The translations under genes and the position numbers were made by a program. Positions 8,782-18,093 of a stretch of 64,000 nucleotides of DNA are shown here, piece by piece. Source of the DNA: Paraburkholderia largidicola. Lineage in GTDB: Bacteria; Pseudomonadota; Gammaproteobacteria; Burkholderiales; Burkholderiaceae. Every line of letters starts with the position of its first letter. Within the stretch, counting starts at the first letter, position 1. The stretch lies in assembly GCF_013426895.1 (NCBI RefSeq), contig NZ_AP023175.1:310001-374000 (forward strand), in the 5' to 3' direction. The notes under the pieces were generated by a model. The model ran no database searches. It was not told the DNA's origin and saw only the letters and a program-made list of their open reading frames with translations.

Positions 8782-9477
8782 ATGCTGACGCTGTATTCGT
8801 ACCCTGATCTGTTCGGCGTTGCCGACAACAACGCGTTCGGCCTGAAGGTCTACGCGTTCATGCGGCTGTGCGGACTCGATTTCGAGCACCGGCATATTCT
8901 CGATACGTCGCGCGCGCCGCGCGGCCAGCTGCCGTATCTATCGGACGGCGACGAAACGATCGGCGACAGCGACGCGATCATCGCGTATCTGAAGGACAAA
9001 TACGATCTGCGGATCGACCGCGCGCTATCGCAAGGTCAGGCGAATCTCGACTTCCTTGTGCGCCGCACACTCGACGATCTCTACTGGCCGATGAGCTATT
9101 CGCGCTGGCGCGACGACCGTTATTGGCCGGCGTTTCGCGATGCCGTGCTGCGCGAGCATGCCGACGTCACCACGAGCGATCTCGAAGCGGCGCGCGAGTA
9201 CAACCGGCAGCGCTATCACTTTCAGGGCATCGGCCGTTACGAGCCGGATCAGGTGTACGCGCGCGGCATCGGCGATTTGCGGGTGGTCGCCGATCTGCTC
9301 GGCGATAGCGGCTTCGTATTCGGCCCCGAACCGGCGACCATCGACGCCGCGATCTACGGCTTTGTCGCGAACATTTACTTTTATGAAATCGACACGCCGC
9401 TGAAGGCTTACGTGATGTCGCGGCCTGAGCTGATACGCCATTGTCGTGCTGTGCACGAGCGTATCGCTAGCGCCTGA
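8782..9477 (+). CDS. Glutathione S-transferase family protein (FAX/metaxin-like)
   Basis: A 231-residue protein beginning MLTLYSYPDLFGV, a thioredoxin-like N-domain with LPYLSDGDETIGDSDAI in place of the usual glutathione-binding cis-Pro/Glu-Ser region. The all-helical C-domain ends in PATIDAAIYGFVANIYF. This pattern is typical of bacterial relatives of failed-axon-connections/metaxin GSTs. The start was set by GGAGG at 8769-8773. No pathway partner is adjacent. Confidence 0.82.
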   Translation: MLTLYSYPDLFGVADNNAFGLKVYAFMRLCGLDFEHRHILDTSRAPRGQLPYLSDGDETIGDSDAIIAYLKDKYDLRIDRALSQGQANLDFLVRRTLDDLYWPMSYSRWRDDRYWPAFRDAVLREHADVTTSDLEAAREYNRQRYHFQGIGRYEPDQVYARGIGDLRVVADLLGDSGFVFGPEPATIDAAIYGFVANIYFYEIDTPLKAYVMSRPELIRHCRAVHERIASA

Positions 9478-9626
9478 AGCACAGGCCGTCAGGAACTCGA
9501 CCGTGGCATTGGCTGTCATCGGATAGGATTGACGTTCGTCAAAGGATCGAAGCGGAACGATCGACGCACATCCGCTACCGGGGTCCACCAACGGTACCAA
9601 TAACCGAATCAAGCAAGGGAGAAACA

Positions 9627-10223
9627 ATGACACTACACCGCCGCCGATTCATCGCGATGTCCACAGCCGCGCTTGCGACGGGCGGACTGGCGCTCGCGGG
9701 CTGCACGACCACGGGGCCGTCGTCGGATGCGTCGCCCGAAGCGAACGCGGGCAAGCGCCGGTCGATCGACGCGGACGTCGACGGGACGCTCACGCGGCTG
9801 TTCAATACCATCGGCGGCTCGCGCGAACTCGCCGACAAGTCGCGCGGCATTCTCGTCTTCCCTTCGGTGATTTCGGCGGGCTTCTGGTTCGGCGGGCAGT
9901 ACGGGCAGGGCGCGCTGCGCGTCGGCGGGCAGACGTCGGGCTATTACAGCATCGCGGCGGCATCGTTCGGCTTGCAGATCGGCGCGCAGTCGAAGGCGAT
10001 CATCATGCTGTTCATGACGGATGACGCGCTCAACAACTTCACGCGCAGCCAGGGCTGGTCGGCAGGCGTCGATGCATCGGTCGCGCTCGTGAACGTCGGC
10101 GCGAACGGCAATGTCGATACGTCGACGGCAATGAGTCCCGTCGAAGCGTTCGTGCTCACGAATGCCGGGCTGATGGCGGGCGTATCGCTGGAAGGCTCGA
10201 AGATTTCCCGCCTGATCATCTGA
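9627..10223 (+). CDS. YSC84/SYLF-domain lipoprotein
   Basis: A 198-residue secreted protein. HRRRF followed by a hydrophobic stretch ends in a lipobox LALAGC (Cys26), so it is probably a lipoprotein; the twin Arg hints at Tat export. The mature part is a SYLF domain with RGILVFPSVISAGFWFGGQYGQGAL, known from YSC84-type lipid-binding proteins. The role in bacteria is poorly defined; envelope lipid binding is the usual suggestion. The start has a purine-rich site (AAGGGAGAAACA). Confidence 0.88.
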   Translation: MTLHRRRFIAMSTAALATGGLALAGCTTTGPSSDASPEANAGKRRSIDADVDGTLTRLFNTIGGSRELADKSRGILVFPSVISAGFWFGGQYGQGALRVGGQTSGYYSIAAASFGLQIGAQSKAIIMLFMTDDALNNFTRSQGWSAGVDASVALVNVGANGNVDTSTAMSPVEAFVLTNAGLMAGVSLEGSKISRLII

Positions 10224-10401
10224 TCGCATTCGTCGATCGCATGCCACGGATGGCGCGTTCCGCGCCATCCGCTTTCTCTCGAATCCTCAGTTCAATCGTG
10301 CTGCGCATCCACCGCAGCGTGCCGTGCCTCGCTCATTTATCGCTAAGTCTCGCGTCGCATCATGCGTCACATGGAACAACGCAACGACGGAGGCACACGA
10401 A

Positions 10402-10932
10402 ATGGTCAGGCACATTCTGGTAGCGGTCAGCACGAACCCGGACAACAGCGTATTGAAGTCCGCCATCGACAAGGCCCGCCAAACGGGCGCACGGCTCACG
10501 GCCGTGTATGTCGTCGATACGATGCCCTGGTGGGCGATGGCAGGTGTCGAGTACGGCTGCCTCGACTCGATACAGATGGTCGAAGAACTGGAGCGCGTGG
10601 TCGAACGCCGCTGCAATGCCGTGTTCGAACTCGACGCATGGGACATTCATACGCAGGCCGTCACGGTCCCGCTCGAAGGCGGCAGCGTGGGCCGCAGAAT
10701 CGCGCGGTTCGCCGAAGAACTCGATGCGGACATGATCGTCGTCGGCGCGGGGCAGGGCTCGAAATGGCGCTTCTGGGAAGAGCGGATGAGCGACGTGGTC
10801 GCGCGCTGCACGCGTCGCGCGGTGCTGGTCACCGCAACCGTCGATGCGCGCCGCGACGAGCCCGCGGACGAAGCAGCGCATCGTCATCAGCAGGCACGGA
10901 CGCGTTCACCCGCCCGCGCGCAAACGCTGTGA
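10402..10932 (+). CDS. Universal stress protein, UspA family
   Basis: A 176-residue cytoplasmic protein starting MVRHILVAVSTNPDNS, the Usp beta1-loop-alpha1. The nucleotide-binding loop near the end reads VVGAGQGSKWRFWEERMSDVV, where the usual G-x9-G-S/T is degraded (RMS instead of GS/GT), so ATP binding is doubtful. About 30 polar residues extend past the Usp domain. GGAGG at 10389-10393 fixes the start. Its stop lies one base from the stop of the convergent Hsp70 gene, leaving no room for a terminator. Confidence 0.86.
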   Translation: MVRHILVAVSTNPDNSVLKSAIDKARQTGARLTAVYVVDTMPWWAMAGVEYGCLDSIQMVEELERVVERRCNAVFELDAWDIHTQAVTVPLEGGSVGRRIARFAEELDADMIVVGAGQGSKWRFWEERMSDVVARCTRRAVLVTATVDARRDEPADEAAHRHQQARTRSPARAQTL

Positions 10933-10933
10933 G

Positions 10934-13750
10934 CTACGCGCCGCCGATCAGCTTCAGCCCCGCCGGCAACGATTCGCCGAATACGCGGCCGGTGTCGGCT
11001 TCATCGAGCGCGACGGTCTCGCGGACCATCTGGATCCATGCGGGCGCCGCACCGAGTGTTTCGAGCCGCCGTATCACCGTGTCGCGCGCCGCGTCGGGCA
11101 GGTCGCGCGAACGGTCGCCCGTCATACGTGACAACTGCACGGCAGCGAACGCGGCAGGTTCGACCTTTTTCCAGTCCAGCGCAAGCACGGCTTCGAGCCA
11201 GGGCAGCGCGACCTCGGGCGGCACGACGCCATGCGCGCTGCCATAGAACGGCAGCCGCGCGCCAATGCGCCCGATGGCCCACCACGTTTGATGATTCTCC
11301 GAAGGCTTGCGCAGACGTTCGAGCAATTGCTGCGCGAGCGTGATCTTGCGTTCCACCGAAATTCGCTCCAGCGAAGCCTGCACACGAATCATGTCCGCAT
11401 AGCCGACCTTGGCGGGATCGAACGGCAGCTTCTGCTTTTTGATGCTCGCGGCCTGCAGGAAGTCCATCGCGTCGAGCAACTGAAGCTGCGCATTTTCGCT
11501 CAGCCCGCCTGCCGCGCGACGCCATAGGGTCCACCATTCAGACCACACGCGGCTTTCGTGGATGTACTGGATGCCGTCGTCGAAAATCGACCATAGCTGC
11601 TCGACGCGCCATTCGTCGAGTGGATAGCCGAAGCCTGGTCGCAGGCAATAGCCCACCAGATTGAGCCATAGCCGCTCGTGATCCGCTGAGCGGCGCCGAC
11701 GCTTGGCGCGGTCCCACAACGCGCCGAACAGTTCGCGTAAGAGCGCGACGTCCCAGTTGTCGCGCGGTCCGAGCGTGTGTTCGAGTTGCGCGCGCAGACG
11801 CTTGACTTCGTGGGGGCCGACATTCGATGCACGCGCGCCGAACGCGCGCTCGATCAGTTCGATTGCATTGTCGAGCGATGGGTGGCGCGCGCTTTCGCCG
11901 TTCTCACCGACTGCCGCAGACGCCTCGTCGCGTCGCAATTCGAATTGCAGGAGCCAGCGTTGCGAAGGGTCGTCGGTCGCGATGCAGTTCACCTCGAGCG
12001 TGCCGACCTCGGTGATCGACGTGGTGAGCTTCACGGGACGCTCGTCGGCATCGGATGTCTGCTGGCGTTGCACGACGGTTGCAATGGGCGGCAGACGCAC
12101 GAAATCGCCTTGCGACAGATCGGTGAGTTCGCCCGGTTTGAAGCGCGTGTCGGCAACCGTCGACATCAAGTGAAAACGCACCGGCTGCCCGAGCCGCAGT
12201 GCGAACACGCGGTCGTCGAGATGCACTTCGTGCGCTTCTTCCGTGCCGCGCGGCAACAGGCAGATGCCCTGATCGCCTTCGAGCACGAGGAAATAGCTGC
12301 GCGCCGAGCCGCCGCCGATGCGCGGCGCGTTGCCCGCGCGCGCGAGTCCATACGCGACGGCGCCGCGCGCGACGGCGACATCGGGATGATCGTTTTGCAG
12401 CACGTGCAGCGGCTTGCCGCGCCATGCGCCAAGCGTGCCGGCGAGCCGTTGCGTCAGTGCATGAGCGCGGAACACACCGCCGTTGAGCAGCAGCGTGTCG
12501 GGAACGGGCAGCGTATCGTCTGCGCTGTTCCCGTCAGCTTCGCCGAGCGCCTCGCGCGATTGCGCGGCAAGACGCTTCAGAAACGCCGCGACGTGCCGCG
12601 TGACGGCCGCGTCGCTGGCATAGGGCAGGCCGAATTCGACGATCGCGGCGCGTGAGCGGCGCGGCATCTCATCGGCGGAGACTTGCGGAAAGAATCCGTC
12701 GACCACGATGCGCCCGATCTCGTCGCGTGTCAGATGCGTGGTGCGCGCGCCGCCAATCAGGCGTGACCCCGAGCCGAGCAGCGTGATCGCCACCGACTCG
12801 GGCGCGTTCGCATCGAGCAATTGCTCCTTGGCGACGCGACAGCGCTCGACCAGTTGCGACAGACTCGCCGCCGACAGCCGCGCCTGACCGTCCTGCGACT
12901 GTGTGAGGCGCGTCTCGACCAGCCGCGCGAGCGCGAGGTCCATGTTGTCGCCGCCGAGCATCAGATGATTGCCCACGCCGATGCGCGTCAGTTGCGGCTC
13001 GCCGCTTGCGTCGATGTGAACCTTGATCAGCGTGAGATCGGTCGTGCCGCCGCCGACGTCGCAGATCAGCACGAGCTTCGTGTCGCTTAACTGTTCTCGT
13101 AGATTGACCCGATGATGAAACAGCCAGTCGTAGAACGCGGCCTGCGGCTCTTCGAGCAGCCGCAGCGCAGGCAGCTTCGCGAGACGCGCGGCTTCGAGCG
13201 TCAATGCGCGCGCGCCTTCGTCGAACGATGCGGGCACCGTGAGCACGACGTTCTGCTGTTCGAGCGGTGCGTCGGGAAAGCGTGTGTTCCAGGCGGCGCG
13301 CACGTGCGCGAGATAGCTCGCGCTTGCGGCGACGGGCGAGACTTTCGCCACGTCGTCGGGCGCGCCCCACGGCAGGATCGGCGCGAGCCGGTCCACCGAT
13401 GCATGCGACAGCCAGCTTTTCGCGCTCGTGACGAGCCGCCCCGGCACCTGCGCGCCGAGCGCGCGCGCAAGCTGGCCGATGACGGGCGGCTGTGTGCCAC
13501 CGTCTTTTTCAGCGGCTTGCGGCCACGGCAGTTGCAGATCGCCAGGATTCAGCTCGCCCGCAGCCGGGTGATAGCGCACGGACGGCAACAGCGGCCGCGC
13601 GGCCATTTCGCCGGGCGCGACGAGCTGATCGACCTCGAACACGCGGATATCGTCGGAACCTGTTTCGACGTACGCGACGACGGTATTGCTCGTGCCGAGG
13701 TCGATACCGACCGTGAAGCGCGCGGCTGACTGCTTCTGCTTGTGCTTCAT
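10934..13750 (-). CDS. Hsp70-family protein with a long C-terminal extension (DUF3731-like)
   Basis: A 938-residue DnaK relative. The actin-like ATPase (about 10-480) has phosphate-1 FTVGIDLGTSNTVVAYV, phosphate-2 LICDVGGGTTDLTLI and the adenosine motif LLNGGVFRAHALTQRL. The canonical substrate-binding domain is replaced by a beta-rich stretch and about 300 helical residues rich in Trp, resembling DUF3731. It is encoded 14 bp after the other Hsp70 gene in the same operon. A large non-canonical Hsp70 with no DnaJ or GrpE nearby suggests a specialised chaperone; client unknown. Confidence 0.9.
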   Translation of the reverse strand: MKHKQKQSAARFTVGIDLGTSNTVVAYVETGSDDIRVFEVDQLVAPGEMAARPLLPSVRYHPAAGELNPGDLQLPWPQAAEKDGGTQPPVIGQLARALGAQVPGRLVTSAKSWLSHASVDRLAPILPWGAPDDVAKVSPVAASASYLAHVRAAWNTRFPDAPLEQQNVVLTVPASFDEGARALTLEAARLAKLPALRLLEEPQAAFYDWLFHHRVNLREQLSDTKLVLICDVGGGTTDLTLIKVHIDASGEPQLTRIGVGNHLMLGGDNMDLALARLVETRLTQSQDGQARLSAASLSQLVERCRVAKEQLLDANAPESVAITLLGSGSRLIGGARTTHLTRDEIGRIVVDGFFPQVSADEMPRRSRAAIVEFGLPYASDAAVTRHVAAFLKRLAAQSREALGEADGNSADDTLPVPDTLLLNGGVFRAHALTQRLAGTLGAWRGKPLHVLQNDHPDVAVARGAVAYGLARAGNAPRIGGGSARSYFLVLEGDQGICLLPRGTEEAHEVHLDDRVFALRLGQPVRFHLMSTVADTRFKPGELTDLSQGDFVRLPPIATVVQRQQTSDADERPVKLTTSITEVGTLEVNCIATDDPSQRWLLQFELRRDEASAAVGENGESARHPSLDNAIELIERAFGARASNVGPHEVKRLRAQLEHTLGPRDNWDVALLRELFGALWDRAKRRRRSADHERLWLNLVGYCLRPGFGYPLDEWRVEQLWSIFDDGIQYIHESRVWSEWWTLWRRAAGGLSENAQLQLLDAMDFLQAASIKKQKLPFDPAKVGYADMIRVQASLERISVERKITLAQQLLERLRKPSENHQTWWAIGRIGARLPFYGSAHGVVPPEVALPWLEAVLALDWKKVEPAAFAAVQLSRMTGDRSRDLPDAARDTVIRRLETLGAAPAWIQMVRETVALDEADTGRVFGESLPAGLKLIGGA

Positions 13751-13764
13751 CGAAGCCTTGATGG

Positions 13765-15624
13765 TCAGCCTTGCGCGCCGCCGCGCACGTCGAACTCGAC
13801 TTTCCAGCGCTCGTTCGTGCCGCGCGGAATCGCTTCGAGTTCGAGCGTGCCCGCTTCCGTCACGCGCGCGTGCAGCTTGACGGGCACGACTTCGCCGACG
13901 GTGCGGCCTTCGGCGGGCAGCGACGCTTCGATCTCTTCGAGTTCCTGCAATTCTTCTGGCGACCAGTAATCGAGCATCGTGCCGACCTGATCGAGACGCC
14001 GCACCGAACTTCCGAAGAACCGGAAATGCACCGGCTCGCCGACCACCAGCCCGAACTCCTGTTCCGGCAGCGGCGCGTCGGTGCCTTCTTCCATGCCGAA
14101 CGGCGCGACGCACAGCGCCGAGATGGGCGGCTCCATGCCGGGCACGGCGGGCATCGCCGATTCGATTGCGACGTAGTACGCCCGCGCCGTGCCGCCGCGA
14201 ATACGCACGCCACGGCCGCGCTTCACGTAGCCGTAGTACGCGGCGCCGCGCGCCACGGCGAGATCGAGGTCCGCGCCTTCGAGCAGACGCGCCGGCGCGG
14301 CGCCGTCGGCCGTGAGCCAGCCGTTGAGCGTCGACATGATCCGCTCGACCAGCAGCGGCGACTTGAACACGCCGCCGTTGAACAGCACGGCTGTCGGATG
14401 CAGGAAGGTCGCGCTGGCTTCGAGCGGCAACTGGCCCAGCGCCTGCGTGCCTTGCAGCTCCGCGAGCGCCGCGACCTGGCGACCGAGAAACGCCGCGAGA
14501 TGGCGCGTGATGCCCGCGTCCTGCGCGTACGGCAGACCGAGCTGCGTGAGGCCGGCGCGCGTGCGGGTTATCGGCCGGGCCGACGAATCGACTTGCGGGA
14601 AAAAGCCTTCGAGGATCGTCTGCGTGAGTTCGTCGCGCGTGAGTTCGGTGCGGATCGAGCCGCCGATCAGCTTCGAGCCGCGGCTCGGCACGACGAGGGG
14701 CACGGCATCCGTCGACGGGTCGGACAGCAGCGTTTCCTTCGCGCCGCGGCACGCGTAGGTGAGGGCGCGCAGTTGCCACGGATCGGCCTGCGTGCCTTGC
14801 GATGCGAGCTTGCGCGCGACCACGTGCGCGAGCGCGAGGTCCATGTTGTCGCCGCCGAGCAGAATGTGATCGCCGACCGCGACGCGATGCAGTTCGAGAT
14901 TGCCTTCGCGCTCGATCACGGCGATCAGCGAGAGGTCGGTCGTGCCGCCGCCGACGTCGACGACGAGAATGATGTCGCCGACCTTGACCTGCTTGCGCCA
15001 GCCGCCCGTGCTCTTCTGGATCCAGCTATAGAGCGCGGCCTGCGGTTCTTCGAGCAGCGTCATCTGGCCGTAGCCGGCGGCGTTGGCGGCTTCCGCCGTC
15101 AGCTCGCGCGCGGCGGGATCGAACGACGCGGGAATCGTCACCGTGATTTCCTGCTGGTCGAACGGCGCGTCGGGATGCGCGTGGTTCCATGCTTCGCGCA
15201 GATGCGTCAGATAGCGCACCGAGCTTTCGAGCGGCGACACGCGCGCGACTTCGGGCGGCGCGTCGCTCGGCAGAATGGCCGCGCGGCGATCGACGCCCGG
15301 ATGGCACAGCCAGCTTTTCGCGCTCGACACGAGGCGGATCGGCGTGCCTGCGCCGCGGCTGCGCGCCATTTCGCCGACGGCGAAGGTACGCTCGCCCGTC
15401 CACGGCAATGCGAGGTCGCCGGGCGTCAGTTCGCTTTCATGTGGCAGATACAGAAACGACGGCAGCAGATCGAGGTCTTCGATCGCGCCTGGCGCGGTCA
15501 GCTGGGTAACGGGCATCACCTGCTGCTCGGTCTTTTCGCCGTCGCTCGCGGCGAGATCGACGTACGACAGCGCGCAGTGCGTCGTGCCCAGATCGATACC
15601 GATCGAATAGCGCGGATCGCTCAT
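13765..15624 (-). CDS. Hsp70-family protein
   Basis: A 619-residue DnaK relative with phosphate-1 YSIGIDLGTTHCALSYVDL, phosphate-2 ILVVDVGGGTTDLSLI and adenosine motif VLFNGGVFKSPLLVERI. A short beta-domain with VHFRFFGSSVRRLDQVG follows; the helical lid seen in DnaK is absent. The start codon overlaps the DUF2760 stop by 4 bp (ATGA), implying translational coupling. The first ATG is used. It and the next gene are diverged paralogues sharing the ATPase layout. Confidence 0.92.
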   Translation of the reverse strand: MSDPRYSIGIDLGTTHCALSYVDLAASDGEKTEQQVMPVTQLTAPGAIEDLDLLPSFLYLPHESELTPGDLALPWTGERTFAVGEMARSRGAGTPIRLVSSAKSWLCHPGVDRRAAILPSDAPPEVARVSPLESSVRYLTHLREAWNHAHPDAPFDQQEITVTIPASFDPAARELTAEAANAAGYGQMTLLEEPQAALYSWIQKSTGGWRKQVKVGDIILVVDVGGGTTDLSLIAVIEREGNLELHRVAVGDHILLGGDNMDLALAHVVARKLASQGTQADPWQLRALTYACRGAKETLLSDPSTDAVPLVVPSRGSKLIGGSIRTELTRDELTQTILEGFFPQVDSSARPITRTRAGLTQLGLPYAQDAGITRHLAAFLGRQVAALAELQGTQALGQLPLEASATFLHPTAVLFNGGVFKSPLLVERIMSTLNGWLTADGAAPARLLEGADLDLAVARGAAYYGYVKRGRGVRIRGGTARAYYVAIESAMPAVPGMEPPISALCVAPFGMEEGTDAPLPEQEFGLVVGEPVHFRFFGSSVRRLDQVGTMLDYWSPEELQELEEIEASLPAEGRTVGEVVPVKLHARVTEAGTLELEAIPRGTNERWKVEFDVRGGAQG

Positions 15625-16199
15625 AGTTCCACCTCGGCGGGGGCTAGCACGGTGGCGTCGTGGCTCTGCGTGAGCTTGGGCAAACGCACGTCGGCGACGC
15701 GCCAGCCGCGATGGCTGATGCTGCCCGAAAACGGCGCCTTGCCGACGACGTTGCCCGTCAGGCGGATCGCCGTCGCGTCGAAACCTTCGTTGATCGTCAC
15801 GCGGCTGCCTTCGGCTTCGTCGCGCACCGGTTGAATCGTGAAGTGCTCGCGCAGCGTCGCGCGGCAGCCGTCATGGACGAGGCGCGCGGCCGCGCCGATG
15901 TCGGCGTCTGAATACTTCGCGATGTCTTCCTCGACGAAATCGATGAAGCGTGCATCGCGCTGGAGCAGGCCGAGCAACTGGAGCGCGGCTTCGGGCGTGG
16001 CTTCCTTGATGACGACGGGCGCAGGGGCCGGGGCGGGTGCCGCTACGGGCGCTGCGGCGGGAGCCGGTGCCGGCGTGGGCGCTGCGCCGCTGCGCAGACG
16101 CAGCACGCTGGCAGCGAAGTCGCCATCGCCCAGAATGCTGAAAAATGTTCCGAAGGCAAGCGACAGCCTGCCCAGCAACGAAACGTTCGGTTCGGTCAT
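15621..16199 (-). CDS. DUF2760 domain protein
   Basis: A 192-residue protein that heads the Hsp70 operon. An amphipathic N-terminus (LLGRLSLAFGTFFSIL) is followed by an Ala/Pro-rich linker (about 35-65) and a C-terminal DUF2760 domain with ALQLLGLLQRDARFIDFVEEDI. DUF2760 is known to occur next to this type of Hsp70, so it may be a partner or substrate adaptor; that is inference. GGAG lies 10-13 bases before the ATG. The frame extends further upstream, but without supporting similarity. Confidence 0.85.
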   Translation of the reverse strand: MTEPNVSLLGRLSLAFGTFFSILGDGDFAASVLRLRSGAAPTPAPAPAAAPVAAPAPAPAPVVIKEATPEAALQLLGLLQRDARFIDFVEEDIAKYSDADIGAAARLVHDGCRATLREHFTIQPVRDEAEGSRVTINEGFDATAIRLTGNVVGKAPFSGSISHRGWRVADVRLPKLTQSHDATVLAPAEVEL

Positions 16200-16605
16200 G
16201 AAAGATCGCTCCTGATTCTTTGGATACGGTCGCGCCGCGCGGCTGTCGCGCGGCGGCGTGGAATTCGGGGCGGACGGTGGCGGCCGCCGCAAACGGGCGG
16301 ACGCACGCTCGATCTGTCCGCGTCAAAACCCGTATTTTGCCTTGTTGCGAGCCTGGGCCGGTTCTAAGTCTGATTCCTGCGCAAGTTTGGCGGCCGGATT
16401 TTACGTCCTCGCGTAACAATAAGCGGCATCGTCCTGTCATTTTTTGCGGCGAGGATAGGGGGCGTCCGGGTACGTGCAATGCGACCTGGACGTGCGTTCG
16501 TTGGCTATGTCGCCAGCGGTTCGCGTGTTGCCAGGACGCGGCGGGTCTTCACGGCCATACGGCCCGTGCGCGCTATTGCGTTCAACCGTTTTTCGGAGGC
16601 AAGCC
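16200..16605. other. Divergent intergenic region between the Hsp70 operon and the DUF3597 gene
   Basis: These 406 bp carry no convincing ORF. The middle (about 16320-16450) is less GC-rich than its flanks and should hold the two divergent promoters. I could not find a clean sigma70 or heat-shock sigma32 box pair at correct spacing on either strand, so no promoter is called. Confidence 0.5.
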
Positions 16606-16998
16606 ATGAGCATTTTCAGCACGATCCTCAGCAAGATCTTCCCGTCGAGCCATCCGGCCGTGCAGGCTGCATCGACGCCGGACGCGGCGCCAGCCGCCGA
16701 GGCCGCGCCCGCGTCGGCGCCCGCTGCCGCGCCGGCAGAGCCTGTCGATGTCGAAGCGGTGCTCACCGCGCTCGCCGAGCAGAATTCGGAGAAGTTGAAC
16801 TGGCGCACGTCGATCGTCGATCTGATGAAGCTGCTTTCGCTGGACAGCAGCCTCGGCGCGCGCAAGCAGCTCGCGGAGGAACTGGATTACAGCGGCGACA
16901 TGAACGATTCGGCGTCGATGAACATCTGGCTGCACAAGCAGGTGATGACGAAGCTCGCGGAAAACGGCGGCAAGGTGCCGGACGATCTGAAGGGCTGA
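16606..16998 (+). CDS. DUF3597 domain protein
   Basis: A 130-residue protein. MSIFSTILSKIF at the N-terminus and the C-terminal block LNWRTSIVDLMKLLSLDSSL...LAEELDYSGDMNDSASMN match DUF3597, a small helical fold related to peptidoglycan-associated modules. An Ala/Pro-rich linker (about 17-48) joins the two. GGAGG at 16595-16599 sets the start. It is divergent from the DUF2760-Hsp70 operon; both DUF2760 and this protein share the short hydrophobic N-terminus plus Ala/Pro linker layout. Confidence 0.85.
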   Translation: MSIFSTILSKIFPSSHPAVQAASTPDAAPAAEAAPASAPAAAPAEPVDVEAVLTALAEQNSEKLNWRTSIVDLMKLLSLDSSLGARKQLAEELDYSGDMNDSASMNIWLHKQVMTKLAENGGKVPDDLKG

Positions 16999-17066
16999 GC
17001 GATTCGCGTGGGCGAAGCGCGTGAGCGCGCCGTCGCGGGTATGCGACTTGCGTCGGCGCGTGGATC

Positions 17067-18065
17067 ATGAAGCTCGCCACGTTCAACATCAACGGCATTC
17101 GCTCGCGTCTGCCCGCATTACTTGCCTGGCTGGAGCGGGAAGCGCCCGATGTCGTGTGCCTTCAGGAGCTGAAGGCGCCCGACGCGGGCTTCCCCGAAGC
17201 TGAAATCAATCGCGCCGGATACGGTGCGATCTGGCATGGACAGACGTCGTGGAACGGCGTCGCGATTCTCGCGAGGGACGCCCAGCCGCTCGAAACGCGT
17301 CGCGGTCTGCCCGGAGACCCCGACGATACGCATAGCCGTTATATCGAGGCCGCTGTCGAGGGCTTGCTGATCGGCTGTCTGTATCTGCCGAACGGCAATC
17401 CGCAACCCGGGCCGAAGTTCGACTACAAACTCGCATGGTTCGAGCGGCTGATCGTCTACGCGAAGAAGCTGCTCGATTCCGGCCATCCCGTCGTGCTGGC
17501 GGGCGACTACAACGTCGTGCCGACTGACTTCGATATCTATAACCCGCGCTCGTGGCTCAAGGATGCGTTGCTGCAACCGGAAAGCCGCGAATGCTATGCG
17601 CGGCTGCTGAAGCAGGGATGGACGGACGCATTGCGCACGCGCTTTCCCGACGAACAGATCTTCACGTTCTGGGATTACTTCCGGCAACACTGGCAGCGTG
17701 ATTCGGGCTTACGCATCGATCATCTGCTGTTGAACAAGCCCGTCGCGGCGATGATGCGCGATGCAGGCGTCGACCGCTGGGTGAGAGGCGAGCCGCATGC
17801 GAGCGATCACGCGCCTACGTGGGTCGTGCTCGATCTCGAGGGGCGCACGGTCAATGCGAAGAAAACTGCAGTGAAGAAAACTGCAGTGAAGAAAACTGCA
17901 GTGAAGAAAACTGCAGTGAAGAAAACTGCAGTGAAGAAAACTGCAGTGAAGAAAACTGCAGTGAAGAAAACTGCAGTGAAGAAAACTGCAGTGAAGAAAA
18001 CTGCTGCCGGACAGAGCGCCGCTCGAACACCAAAGGCTGCCGTCTCAAAGAAGACCGGAAAATAA
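17067..18065 (+). CDS. xth: Exodeoxyribonuclease III with a repetitive Lys-rich tail
   Basis: DNA repair 3'-5' exonuclease and AP endonuclease. Residues 1-260 form the EEP domain: Asn7, Glu34 in CLQELKAPD, AGDYNVVPTD for the catalytic Asp/Asn pair, and SDHAPTWV with Asp247/His248. From residue 265 the protein continues with nine exact KKTAV units and a tenth, KKTAA, then a basic end (about 332 residues in all; family members stop near 260-270). The tail resembles histone H1-like or AlgP-like basic tails and probably binds DNA; that is inference. It lies 68 bp after the DUF3597 gene. Confidence 0.93.
   Translation: MKLATFNINGIRSRLPALLAWLEREAPDVVCLQELKAPDAGFPEAEINRAGYGAIWHGQTSWNGVAILARDAQPLETRRGLPGDPDDTHSRYIEAAVEGLLIGCLYLPNGNPQPGPKFDYKLAWFERLIVYAKKLLDSGHPVVLAGDYNVVPTDFDIYNPRSWLKDALLQPESRECYARLLKQGWTDALRTRFPDEQIFTFWDYFRQHWQRDSGLRIDHLLLNKPVAAMMRDAGVDRWVRGEPHASDHAPTWVVLDLEGRTVNAKKTAVKKTAVKKTAVKKTAVKKTAVKKTAVKKTAVKKTAVKKTAVKKTAAGQSAARTPKAAVSKKTGK
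17858..18007 (+). repeat. 15-bp coding minisatellite in xth
   Basis: Nine identical tandem copies of GAAGAAAACTGCAGT (17858-17992) and a tenth that ends TGC instead of AGT. Each copy encodes one KKTAV pentapeptide and contains a PstI site. Because 15 is a multiple of 3, copy-number change alters tail length without shifting the frame. Identity at silent positions indicates recent expansion. Confidence 0.97.
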
Positions 18066-18093
18066 CTTCACGTTGCGCGAATCGAAATACGCA

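Noticed and set aside
13771..15834. A 687-codon open frame on the plus strand opposite the first Hsp70 gene
   Set aside because: Mirror of a GC-rich coding strand. It is Arg/Ala/His-rich, has no domain, and the opposite strand encodes a clear Hsp70.
16200..16605. Heat-shock sigma32 promoter for the Hsp70 operon
   Set aside because: No CTTGAAA/CCCCAT-like pair at proper spacing could be found.
17858..18007. Tandem repeat considered as a CRISPR array
   Set aside because: Units are contiguous without spacers and only 15 bp long; it is a coding minisatellite.
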